A DNA stretch of 13,754 nt, from the NCBI GenBank assembly GCA_014377395.1, contig JACMPS010000282.1, forward strand, positions 1 to 13,754, in the 5' to 3' direction. Source of the stretch: Chthonomonadaceae bacterium (lineage in GTDB: Bacteria > Armatimonadota > Chthonomonadetes > Chthonomonadales > Chthonomonadaceae). Every line of letters begins with the position of its first letter. Within the stretch, counting starts at the first letter, position 1. Made by a program: the position numbers and the translations under genes. Positions 6,820 to 13,618 of this stretch are shown piece after piece. The notes under the pieces were generated by a model. That model searched no databases, was not told where the DNA came from, and saw only the letters and a program-made list of their open reading frames with translations.

Positions 6820-8393
6820 TTTGCACCTCCCGCTTTTACCGTCTGTCCCTCTTTAAGCGGAACCTGTGATAGAATCACCACTTTGTCGCCCGGTTGCGCC
6901 CCCTCTTTGATCTCGATTCCTGCGGTGTCTTCCGCTCCGGTTTTCACGGCGCGGGGGTGAGCGACATTGCTTGCGTCAATCACCGTGATTTGTTTTCCCT
7001 GCGGCGTTGCTTTAATGGCTTCACGCGGCACAACCAGCACATTGGGGAAAGATTCAAGGGTAAACTTGACACGGGCAAACATTCCCGGTTTGATCGCATT
7101 TTGTGCATTGTCAATTTTAATTTTCACGGCGAATTGGCGCGTTTGTGCATCCGCCGCCGGGTTCACCTGTGCGATACTTCCCGTGAACTTCCGCCCTGGA
7201 AGGGCATCGAAAGTCGCCTCGGCACTCATTCCGACTTTCACCTGTCGGCTGACATCTTCCGGCACAGACGTGGTGACATAAATTTGTTGGATCGCTTGCA
7301 CGGCTAAAATGGGTTGTCCGGCGGTGGCAACGGTTCCCGGATCAAGGTAACGTCCGGTGACAAACCCGGTGATTGAGGAGCGAAGATCGGTTTGCGAAAG
7401 TTGGGCTTCGGCGTTCTGGAGTTGGGCTTGCGAGGCGGAAACCGCCGCTCGGAGGGCATCAAGGTTTGCACGGTAAGCGGAGCGTTGAGAGGTGTTTGCA
7501 CTCGCCACTTCAAGCGATGCTTGGGACTGCTTGAGCGCGGCAAGTCCAACGGCAATATCGGTTTTGCCCTTATTTTTACCGATTTTGGACTGCTTGAGGG
7601 CAACCTCCAGAAGAGACGAGGCGGATTTTTTCGCGGACTTCGCGGCATTCACCTGTCCCTGCGCCACATCCACTGCACTTTGCTGGACGTTCAGTTGTGT
7701 CCGGGCATCGTCTACGTCCTGCGCCGCCACAAACCCCTGTTTGTACAAATTATTGGTGCGGTTGAATCGCGTTTGATAGTTAATGAAACTGGCTTTCGCG
7801 CTTTCAAGATTCGCTAGGGCGTTCTGAACCACTGACTCGGCACTATCTACTTTTGACTGGGTGTCGGCAATGGAAGCCACCGCAGAAGCCACCAGCAAAT
7901 CATAATTAGAAACCGCCTGATTGTAGACGGCGCGTGAATTGTTGACGGCGGCTTTTTGTTGCTTAATCTGTGAGGTGACGCCGACATCGGTTGAGTTCGC
8001 CGTCAGTTCCGCCTGCGCCAACCGTGCTTGCGCCGCCGCTACGTTCGCCCTTTGCTGACCGACCTGCGCCTTCAGTTCGACAGGGTCAATGTGCGCCACA
8101 ATTTGTCCAGCAGTCACCGGGTCCCCTTCGCGCAGATTCAGTTGTGTGAGTAGCCCTGTGACACGCGCTGAAATTTTGACGTTGAAGGGTGCTTCGACTG
8201 CGCCGATCCCCTCGAAATTGTGAACGATGTCGCGCCGGGTCGCCTCAGCAACATTGACGGACGGCGCGGCGGTCTTTCGTGCCTGTGCCGCTTTGTCCTG
8301 CTCTTTTTTGTCCTGCTTTTTCAGGTTGATCCGCCAACCAATCAACCCGGTCAGGAGAACAACCGGCACGAGAAATGCGATAAATCTTTTCAT
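6816..8393 (-). CDS. RND periplasmic adaptor (membrane fusion protein, HlyD/AcrA type) with long coiled-coil hairpin
   Basis: This protein links the RND permease to the TolC duct. An N-terminal signal or membrane anchor (KRFIAFLVPVVLLTGLIGW) is followed by a lysine-rich linker. The lipoyl domain is split, with one half around residues 71-108 (KISARVTGLLTQLNLREGD) and the other around 340-372. Between them is an alanine/glutamine-rich coiled-coil hairpin of about 230 residues. Its tip motif RFNRTNNLYKQGFVAAQDVD (211-230) lies at its midpoint, where AcrA-type adaptors touch TolC. The beta-barrel and membrane-proximal domains follow (373-527). These residue numbers count from a GTG at 8399. I prefer the ATG at 8393 (525 residues), which has GAAGG 10 bases ahead; the GTG is possible. 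It is the first gene of the operon, and its stop overlaps the permease start (ATGA). Confidence 0.94.
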   Translation of the reverse strand: MKRFIAFLVPVVLLTGLIGWRINLKKQDKKEQDKAAQARKTAAPSVNVAEATRRDIVHNFEGIGAVEAPFNVKISARVTGLLTQLNLREGDPVTAGQIVAHIDPVELKAQVGQQRANVAAAQARLAQAELTANSTDVGVTSQIKQQKAAVNNSRAVYNQAVSNYDLLVASAVASIADTQSKVDSAESVVQNALANLESAKASFINYQTRFNRTNNLYKQGFVAAQDVDDARTQLNVQQSAVDVAQGQVNAAKSAKKSASSLLEVALKQSKIGKNKGKTDIAVGLAALKQSQASLEVASANTSQRSAYRANLDALRAAVSASQAQLQNAEAQLSQTDLRSSITGFVTGRYLDPGTVATAGQPILAVQAIQQIYVTTSVPEDVSRQVKVGMSAEATFDALPGRKFTGSIAQVNPAADAQTRQFAVKIKIDNAQNAIKPGMFARVKFTLESFPNVLVVPREAIKATPQGKQITVIDASNVAHPRAVKTGAEDTAGIEIKEGAQPGDKVVILSQVPLKEGQTVKAGGAK

Positions 8394-8425
8394 AACCACT
8401 CAGCCTTCAATAAAATCATTAAAAC

Positions 8426-8455
8426 TTAAGCCACCTTAACATTAAGGCACATTAA
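8426..8455. promoter_or_regulatory. Candidate MarR operator: two-tier palindrome upstream of the efflux operon
   Basis: The core CCTTAA-CA-TTAAGG (8434-8447) is a perfect inverted repeat with a 2-base centre. Two further TTAA boxes, at 8426-8429 and 8452-8455, sit exactly symmetrically about the same centre. The site lies 33-62 bases ahead of the adaptor start at 8393. Size and symmetry fit a MarR dimer site, and the operon carries its own marR gene. I did not find a convincing -10/-35 pair for the operon beside it, so assignment to a promoter rests on position and symmetry alone. Confidence 0.5.
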
Positions 8456-8482
8456 ACAAAAGGACGCCCTACCTCTGAGAAA

Positions 8483-8509
8483 GTTTCAACTTTATTAGCA
8501 TGGTGAAAC
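8483..8509. promoter_or_regulatory. Inverted repeat GTTTCA-N15-TGAAAC in the divergent region
   Basis: Six-base arms GTTTCA (8483-8488) and TGAAAC (8504-8509) are perfect inverted copies separated by 15 bases. They lie between the efflux-side palindrome and the rightward promoter, where a regulator could affect either direction. Arms this short can arise by chance in A/T-rich DNA, so this is only a candidate site. Confidence 0.25.
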
Positions 8510-8542
8510 ACAGGGATTATCTCTCCTCCCCGAAAATCGAAA

Positions 8543-8571
8543 TTGACACACACCCTTTCGGCGGGTATACT
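8543..8571 (+). promoter_or_regulatory. Sigma70-type promoter for the ubiD-nudix-ubiX-ubiA cluster
   Basis: TTGACA (8543-8548) is a perfect -35 box. After exactly 17 bases comes TATACT (8566-8571), a five-of-six -10 box. Transcription would start near 8578 and leave a leader of about 90 bases before the ubiD-like start at 8669. This is the strongest promoter-like sequence in the window and faces the menaquinone genes. I see no similarly strong promoter between ubiD and ubiA, so one transcript probably serves them. Confidence 0.7.
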
Positions 8572-8668
8572 TTCTCTTTCGCCATGCGTATTCATCAGCA
8601 AGTGTTAATGTTCCTATTAGAGTTGAAATTTAGCGTTGGATTACGGCAGAGAAGGTAAAGAGCAAGGC

Positions 8669-10126
8669 ATGGCATACAGAGATTTTGGAGACTTTCTCGA
8701 TCAACTAGAACGTAAAGGCGAACTGAAACGCATCAAAACCGAGGTAGACCCCTATCTTGAAATCACCGAAATCGCGGATCGTGTGATGAAAATGCCTGAC
8801 GGTGGCCCCGCCCTTCTTTTCGAGAACCCGAAAGGCTCGAACATCCCGCTTGCGATCAACACATTCGGTTCCTACAAGCGTATGAGCCTTGCCCTGGGCG
8901 TCGAGGACATGGAAACGCTTGCGTGTGAGATCGAAGACCTACTCAAGCCCGAAGTTCCGCGTGGTCTCTTTAATGCCGCGAAAGAATTGCTTCCCAAACT
9001 CGCTGTTTTGAGTAAGATGCCCCCCAAGTTTCAGAAGGGGGACGGGCGATGTCAGGAAGTCGTTTTGCTCGGTGATGACATTGACCTGAACAAATTTCCG
9101 ATCTTGCATTGCTGGCCCGAAGACGGCGGACGCTATATCACGCTCCCTCTTGTGTTCACCCATGACCCCAACACCGGAAAACGCAATGTAGGAATGTACA
9201 GAGTGCAGGTTTACGACAAAAAAACAACCGGAATGCACTGGCAGATGCACAAAGTCGCAGCGGAACACGCCCGAATCTCGGAAGAAAAACGCAAGAAAAT
9301 TGACGTGTGTGTGGTTCTTGGAGGCGACCCCGCGATCACCTATGCGGCAACGGCTCCTCTGCCCCCCGGCATTGACGAAATGCTGTTTTCCGGCTTTATT
9401 CGCAAAAAGCCCGTCACCCTCGTTAAAGCAAAAACCGTAGACATCGAAGTTCCCGAAGACGCCGAAATTGTAATTGAAGGACAGATAGACCCCTTTGAGC
9501 GACGCATGGAGGGCCCCTTTGGAGACCATACAGGCTACTATTCGCTGGCAGATATGTACCCTGTTTTCCACGTCACTGCGATTACACACCGCAAAAATCC
9601 TATTTATCCCTGTACTATAGTGGGGCGTCCGCCGATGGAAGACGGAATGCTCGGCAAAGCAACGGAGCGGCTTTTTCTGCCCCTCCTGAAATTGACCGTG
9701 CCGGAAGTCGCCGATATGTGCCTTCCCGTCGAGGGTGTGTTTCACAATATTGCGTTTGTCTCGATCAAAAAGCGCTATCCCGGTCACGCCTTCAAGGTGA
9801 TGCACGCGCTGTGGGGCTTGGGGCAGGCAATGTTCACGAAAATGATTTTTGTTTTCGATGAAGACGTGAACATTCACGACACAAAAGAAGTTCTCTGGCG
9901 ACTGGGCAACAACATTGACCCTGAGCGCGATATGTGCCTTGTTCGGGGACCCATAGATGTGCTGGATCATGCCTCGCGTGGTCTGGGTTTCGGCTCGAAG
10001 ATCGGCTTTGATTGCACCCGCAAACTGCCCGCCGAGGGGTTTCAGCGTGAGTGGCCCCCCGTCATCGAAATGAGCGACGACGTGAAAAAGCGGGTGTCGG
10101 CGATGTGGGAAGGTTTGGGAATCTAA
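8669..10126 (+). CDS. ubiD: UbiD-family prenylated-FMN decarboxylase (probable MqnL of the futalosine menaquinone pathway)
   Basis: This cytoplasmic decarboxylase is predicted to remove the ring carboxylate from the prenylated naphthoate in menaquinone synthesis, using prenylated FMN. From the ATG at 8669 it is 485 residues, the usual family length. It opens with MAYRDFGDFLDQLERKGEL, a typical UbiD beginning. The cofactor region is RNVGMYRVQVYDKKTTGMHW (172-191). E281 and D286 in EGPFGDHTGYYS correspond to the catalytic acid pair of the family. GRPPMEDGMLGKATER (319-334) is also characteristic. A TTG at 8636 would add 11 residues with no family counterpart, so I reject it. AAAGAG 6 bases ahead serves as ribosome site. 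The neighbours ubiX-like, ubiA-like and mqnA point to menaquinone (MqnL role) rather than ubiquinone; that role is inferred from context. Confidence 0.93.
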   Translation: MAYRDFGDFLDQLERKGELKRIKTEVDPYLEITEIADRVMKMPDGGPALLFENPKGSNIPLAINTFGSYKRMSLALGVEDMETLACEIEDLLKPEVPRGLFNAAKELLPKLAVLSKMPPKFQKGDGRCQEVVLLGDDIDLNKFPILHCWPEDGGRYITLPLVFTHDPNTGKRNVGMYRVQVYDKKTTGMHWQMHKVAAEHARISEEKRKKIDVCVVLGGDPAITYAATAPLPPGIDEMLFSGFIRKKPVTLVKAKTVDIEVPEDAEIVIEGQIDPFERRMEGPFGDHTGYYSLADMYPVFHVTAITHRKNPIYPCTIVGRPPMEDGMLGKATERLFLPLLKLTVPEVADMCLPVEGVFHNIAFVSIKKRYPGHAFKVMHALWGLGQAMFTKMIFVFDEDVNIHDTKEVLWRLGNNIDPERDMCLVRGPIDVLDHASRGLGFGSKIGFDCTRKLPAEGFQREWPPVIEMSDDVKKRVSAMWEGLGI

Positions 10127-10233
10127 TCGTTAGGAATTTGTTCAGAAGGTAGGGCGCGGGAGGGGCAAACGTGAAGGGGAATGATTTCTCTTTGATTTGC
10201 GCCTGACGCCTCCTTTTCAACCGGAGTTTCTTT

Positions 10234-10878
10234 TTGGAAGAGAATGCGACGCTATTTGTCGAGGAAATGCACTGGGGAGAGCAACCTGTCCGCTTGACGG
10301 CGTTGCGCTGTCGGGTTTTGCCTGACGACGCCCCGACGACCTCGGTTCATATCGTGGCGTTTTTCGGGGAAAAGGTACTGGTAGTACGAGATCGGCGCGG
10401 AATGTTCGGCTTTCCCGGCGGCAGACTGGAACACGGGGAAGACGTGCATCAAGCCCTGAACCGCGAAGTGTACGAAGAAGCCCGCGCCTACCTTAAATCC
10501 GAGTATGATCTTTTCGCCGTAATGAAAATCGAGTACACTGTGCGACTCCCGAACCGCAACTATGCCCACGATTTCACCTACATGGGGCTTTATGCGGGAC
10601 TCGTGCGCGGGCTTGACCCGATAGGTGCTGATCCTGCGGGAGTCGTCACCGGACGCGACTTATTCTCGCGCCCGGTGTGTGAATATAGGTTGCCTCGCCA
10701 TGATCGTGTGCTTCTCAAGGAAGCGGTACTTGCTCTGAACCGTAAGCCCGGATTTTTCTACAAAGGTCTCAAGTCCTTTGAGAATTTCGGCATGACTGCT
10801 TCAAGCAACCTCGCTTCTGAAGCATCTTCATTGCAGGAAGACCCTCATCCCCCCGAAGAAAGCGTTGACCCGACATGA
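10234..10878 (+). CDS. Nudix hydrolase coupled to ubiX
   Basis: This is a Nudix-fold pyrophosphohydrolase of 214 residues. The Nudix box is G63-RLEHG-E69-DVHQALN-R77-E78-VY-E81-E82. The metal-binding glutamates are present, but the glycine expected at the next conserved place is R84. Upstream strands (VHIVAFFGEKVLVVRDRRG) fit the fold. A tail of about 45 residues after the domain, partly acidic and proline-rich, is unassigned. The proposed start is a TTG at 10234 with GGAG 8 bases before it; an in-frame ATG at 10267 is the alternative. It is 107 bases after ubiD, and its stop overlaps the ubiX start as ATGA. Family known, substrate unknown. The context suggests DMAPP to dimethylallyl monophosphate for UbiX, or housekeeping hydrolysis of nucleotide derivatives. 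Confidence 0.9.
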   Translation: MEENATLFVEEMHWGEQPVRLTALRCRVLPDDAPTTSVHIVAFFGEKVLVVRDRRGMFGFPGGRLEHGEDVHQALNREVYEEARAYLKSEYDLFAVMKIEYTVRLPNRNYAHDFTYMGLYAGLVRGLDPIGADPAGVVTGRDLFSRPVCEYRLPRHDRVLLKEAVLALNRKPGFFYKGLKSFENFGMTASSNLASEASSLQEDPHPPEESVDPT

Positions 10879-11480
10879 GCGATAAAACCGGAAGGCTGGT
10901 TGTTGCGATTACGGGTGCTTCCGGTGCGCCCTATGCCGTGAGGTTTCTGCAAGAAGCGGTCAAGCATTACACCGAAATCTATGTGGCACTTTCGGAGCAG
11001 GCGTTGCAGGTAATCTCGATTGAAACCGGAACGCCAGTCAATGCTCAGTCGCTTTCCTGTGAGAAGTTGCTCGGCTTCCACTCGGACGCAATTCGTTTTG
11101 TCGAGAAAAAGAATTATTTTTCGCCGCCCGCTTCGGGTTCGTTTCGCCACGACGGTATGGTGATCGTCCCGTGTAGCATGGGAACCGCCGCCCGCATTGC
11201 AAATGGCATTTCCGATGACCTGATCACTCGTGCCGCCGATGTCTGTCTGAAAGAGCGTCGTCGCTTAATTCTGGTTCCGCGTGAAACGCCCTTCAATCTC
11301 ATCCATCTGCGAAATTTGACCCTTCTTGCCGAAGCGGGAGCCACGATTTTGCCTGCTTCTCCCGGCTTTTACCACAAGCCGCAAAGCATTGGCGATCTCG
11401 TTGATTTTCTGGTGGCGCGTATTCTGCAACAACTCGGCATTGAGCAAAAATTGGTGAGTGAGTGGCAACACGAGGATTGA
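10875..11480 (+). CDS. ubiX: UbiX-family flavin prenyltransferase (probable MqnM)
   Basis: This enzyme makes prenylated FMN by joining FMN to a dimethylallyl group from dimethylallyl monophosphate, supplying the cofactor of the UbiD-like enzyme upstream. It has 201 residues, normal length. Visible family motifs are GASGAPYA (14-21), VPCSMGTAARIANGISDDL (98-116), RAADVCLKERR (119-129), the PRETP block with E137, and ASPGFYHKPQSI (161-172) near the C terminus. The start overlaps the Nudix stop (ATGA), so the two are translationally coupled. The ubiA-like gene begins 4 bases after its stop. All key motifs are intact and I see nothing truncated. The MqnM role is inferred from the mqnA and ubiA neighbours. 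Confidence 0.96.
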   Translation: MSDKTGRLVVAITGASGAPYAVRFLQEAVKHYTEIYVALSEQALQVISIETGTPVNAQSLSCEKLLGFHSDAIRFVEKKNYFSPPASGSFRHDGMVIVPCSMGTAARIANGISDDLITRAADVCLKERRRLILVPRETPFNLIHLRNLTLLAEAGATILPASPGFYHKPQSIGDLVDFLVARILQQLGIEQKLVSEWQHED

Positions 11481-11484
11481 TTTT

Positions 11485-12387
11485 ATGCGGCGTGACTTTT
11501 CCCGAAGTTTCATCAAAAACTTAAAGCAGTTCGGCGAACTGGTTAAAATCGAACACACGATTTTCGCCCTGCCCTTTGCACTGATCTCGATGTTGTTGGC
11601 GTCAAAAGGACTGCCGCATGGCTTGCCCCCTCTTTTCGTGATTCTCTGGATTATCGTGGCAATGGTCGGAGCCAGAAGCGCGGCAATGGCGTTCAATCGC
11701 CTTGCGGATCGTGCCATTGATGCCGCAAATCCGCGTACTGCCTCCCGCCATATTCCCGCCGGACTTGTCTCCGTAAAAACCGCAACCCTCTACTTTGTAG
11801 TCTCAGTAGTTGTGTTTGCGTTTGCCTCATGGAGCCTCAGTCCGCTTTGTCTGATGCTTTCGCCCGTTGCCCTCGCCGTCATTCTCGGCTACTCGCTGGC
11901 GAAACGCTTTACGCCGCTCTGCCACCTCATTCTCGGCTTTGGAATTGGGATCGCACCAATTGGAGCATGGATCGCCGTGCGTGGTGATCTTGCGACTATC
12001 CCCCTGCTCTTGGGCGCAATCGTAATGCTCTGGATCGGCGGCTTTGGCATTATCTACGCCCTTCAAGATTACGATTTCGACAGAGCGAATAAGGTGTACT
12101 CGATCCCCGCGAAGGTCGGCAAAGCAAAAGCACTAATGATTTCCCGCCTGATGCACGTCATCGTGATTGCTCTTTTGTTCACGGTGGGAGTTCTGGCGCA
12201 CCTCGGCTTTATCTATTTTGTAGGGGCTTGTGTGGTCACGGGTCTAATCATTTATGAGCAGTCCATTGTCAAGCCCAACGATTTAAGTCGTGTCAACATG
12301 GCTTTCTTCACGCTGAATGGCTGGGTCAGTGTGTTACTGTTCCTGTTCACTGCCCTTGACGGAATCATTTACCACCCGCTTCGCTAG
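11485..12387 (+). CDS. ubiA: UbiA-family prenyltransferase (probable MqnP)
   Basis: This polytopic inner-membrane enzyme attaches a polyprenyl chain to an aromatic acceptor, here probably the dihydroxynaphthoate of the futalosine pathway. From the ATG at 11485 it has 300 residues and about eight or nine hydrophobic segments. The two Asp-rich metal/diphosphate motifs are NRLADRAID (71-79) and LQDYDFDRANKVYSIP (193-208). GAGG followed by 9 bases supports this ATG; a GTG at 11458 would overlap ubiX by 23 bases and is less likely. The last codons, HPLR plus the TAG stop, lie inside dispersed-repeat copy B (12371-12409), so the C-terminal tail is repeat-derived. The catalytic part ends well before this. 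The acceptor cannot be read directly; mqnA next door argues for menaquinone rather than ubiquinone or heme. Confidence 0.92.
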   Translation: MRRDFSRSFIKNLKQFGELVKIEHTIFALPFALISMLLASKGLPHGLPPLFVILWIIVAMVGARSAAMAFNRLADRAIDAANPRTASRHIPAGLVSVKTATLYFVVSVVVFAFASWSLSPLCLMLSPVALAVILGYSLAKRFTPLCHLILGFGIGIAPIGAWIAVRGDLATIPLLLGAIVMLWIGGFGIIYALQDYDFDRANKVYSIPAKVGKAKALMISRLMHVIVIALLFTVGVLAHLGFIYFVGACVVTGLIIYEQSIVKPNDLSRVNMAFFTLNGWVSVLLFLFTALDGIIYHPLR

Positions 12388-12409
12388 AGATCACAGAGGC
12401 ACAGAGAAA
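12371..12409. repeat. Dispersed repeat, module 1, copy B (overlaps the ubiA-like stop codon)
   Basis: This is the second copy of the ACCACCCGCT...CACAGAGGCACAGAGA element, in the same orientation as 509-547. Its first 17 bases are the end of the ubiA-like reading frame, supplying the codons for HPLR and the TAG stop. The remainder is non-coding and purine-rich. Copies A and B are direct repeats about 11.9 kb apart. Confidence 0.75.
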
Positions 12410-12442
12410 GACGGAGAGAGGAAAAAGAAGAGGGCATTTGCC

Positions 12443-12474
12443 TTGACTCCCCTCTCCCGGATTTTGGGGGAGGG
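12443..12474. repeat. Dispersed repeat, module 2, copy B: GC hairpin
   Basis: This is a 31-of-32 match to 640-671 with the same hairpin (CCCTCTCCC paired to GGGGGAGGG). It follows module 1 as in copy A, but after about 33 bases instead of about 92. G-rich sequence (GGGTGGGGG, 12492-12500) lies beyond it, but a 17-base gap breaks the quadruplex spacing seen in copy A. It sits between ubiA and mqnA. No U run follows the stem, so a terminator role is unproven, although a strong stem could still reduce read-through into mqnA. Confidence 0.75.
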
Positions 12475-12571
12475 CTGAACGGACGAGATCAGGGTGGGGG
12501 CGAAGGACAAGGGCAAAACGAAACAACCCTCGCCTCAATACTTAACACTTTTCCCCTATGGATAAAAAACT

Positions 12572-13372
12572 ATGTCGAAGTTAAGAATTGGTTCGGTTCC
12601 CTACCTCAACGTAAAGCCGCTTGTGGACTGGTTTCACGATGCAAGTTGCGACATCGAAGTGGAAATGGTCTACGAAGTGCCGTCGCGTCTTGCCGAAATG
12701 TTGCGGCAAGACGAACTCGATGTCGCGAACGTTTCCATTTTCGAGGGACTGCAAAATCCGGGGCTTGTGCTCGTTCCTGATATTTCCATTTCGGCGGACG
12801 GCGAAGTCAAAAGTGTTCGGCTTTTCCACAAACCCGCCATCACGGAGTTGAAAACTGTTGCCCTCGACACCTCATCGCTTACTTCGGTTGCCCTGACGAA
12901 AGTATTGTTGGAGCGACATTTTGGGGTTCACCCGCAGTACGTGCATCACGCCCCCGACTTCACTGCGATGACCGAAACTTATGGAGCGGGCTTGATTATC
13001 GGCGACCTGAAACTCTTTGATTTGCATCACGGCGAGATACACGTTTTCGATTTGGGAGCGGGTTGGAAAGACTACACGAATTTGCCCTTTGTTTACGCGG
13101 GGTGGCTTGCGCGTGAGGATCGCTATTCACCCGAAATGCGAGACGCTTTGGAGAGAGCAAAAGCGTGGGGCGTTGCACGACGCGGCGACCTTGCCTTGAA
13201 GTGGGCGGAGAAGTGGAATCTGCCTCTGGAGCGTTCCCTTGATTATTTGCTTCACGTCATGAATTATGATCTGGGCGAAAAGCAAATGCAGGGGCTGACC
13301 CGTTATCAAGACGAGTGCCTTGCCCTCGGTTTGCTGAAAGAGCGATTTCCGATTCGGTTTGCCCACGACTGA
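12572..13372 (+). CDS. mqnA: Chorismate dehydratase MqnA (futalosine menaquinone pathway)
   Basis: MqnA converts chorismate to 3-enolpyruvylbenzoate, the entry step of the futalosine route, in the cytoplasm. The 266-residue product has a periplasmic-binding-protein-like fold. It begins RIGSVPYLNVKPLVDWF (5-21), matching the family SYLN start. PSRLAEMLRQDELDVANVSIFE (37-58), DTSSLTSVALTKVLLERHF (99-117), LIIGDLKL (141-148) and DLGAGWKDYTNLPFVYAGW (160-178) follow in the expected order. The length is normal. The start ATG has only a weak GGA about 9 bases ahead. It is 184 bases after ubiA, separated by a repeat hairpin, so it may have its own promoter, which I could not identify. The pathway partners mqnC, mqnD and mqnE are not in the window; a transposase gene begins where one might look for them. 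Confidence 0.93.
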   Translation: MSKLRIGSVPYLNVKPLVDWFHDASCDIEVEMVYEVPSRLAEMLRQDELDVANVSIFEGLQNPGLVLVPDISISADGEVKSVRLFHKPAITELKTVALDTSSLTSVALTKVLLERHFGVHPQYVHHAPDFTAMTETYGAGLIIGDLKLFDLHHGEIHVFDLGAGWKDYTNLPFVYAGWLAREDRYSPEMRDALERAKAWGVARRGDLALKWAEKWNLPLERSLDYLLHVMNYDLGEKQMQGLTRYQDECLALGLLKERFPIRFAHD

Positions 13373-13406
13373 GAAAAGGATTAAGTGTTGAGGCGGAGAC
13401 TTTATT

Positions 13407-13472
13407 CTCTCCTCCCTAATGTTTTGGAGAGTTGACGCATCACTCTTATTCCTCCCCTTATGCAAGGGGGAG
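13407..13472. repeat. Two hairpins downstream of mqnA, CT/GA-rich
   Basis: The first stem is CTCTCC (13407-13412) with GGAGAG (13426-13431), perfect over six pairs. The second is CTCCCCTT (13452-13459) with AAGGGGGAG (13464-13472), eight pairs with one bulged G around ATGC. The second resembles the pyrimidine-purine hairpins of dispersed intergenic repeats and the module 2 style above. Either could mark the end of the mqnA transcript, but neither is followed by a run of T. Confidence 0.5.
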
Positions 13473-13511
13473 ATTAAGAGGAGGTTCGTCTTTGTCTTCT
13501 CTCTCCGCATC

Positions 13512-13542
13512 GCGTCCGGCAGGACGCCTCCACCGTAGGTGC
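13512..13542. repeat. Paired short hairpins in the leader of the ISL3-type transposase
   Basis: GCGTCC-GGCA-GGACGC (13512-13527) is a perfect six-pair stem with a four-base loop. CACC-GTA-GGTG follows closely (about 13532-13542). A third small stem, AGCGT-ATTGAG-ACGCT (13603-13618), ends directly at the transposase ATG. The run of stems suggests a structured RNA leader or a mobile-element end, but I cannot define the insertion-sequence boundary or its terminal inverted repeat. Confidence 0.4.
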
Positions 13543-13618
13543 TTTGATCTTCTGTTGAAAGAGTGGTTCTCCCTCACTTTGGGTGCAGCGAGCGGATCGT
13601 TGAGCGTATTGAGACGCT

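Noticed and set aside
8636..8668. TTG start giving an 11-residue extension of the UbiD-like protein
   Set aside because: The family begins at MAYRD; the extension has no family counterpart, and the ATG at 8669 is better placed.
8939..9970. Open frame of 343 codons on the minus strand opposite the ubiD-like gene
   Set aside because: It lies wholly inside a well-conserved UbiD frame and shows no recognisable motif; it is an antisense shadow.
11458..11484. GTG start for the ubiA-like gene
   Set aside because: It would overlap ubiX by 23 bases; the ATG at 11485 has GAGG at ideal spacing.
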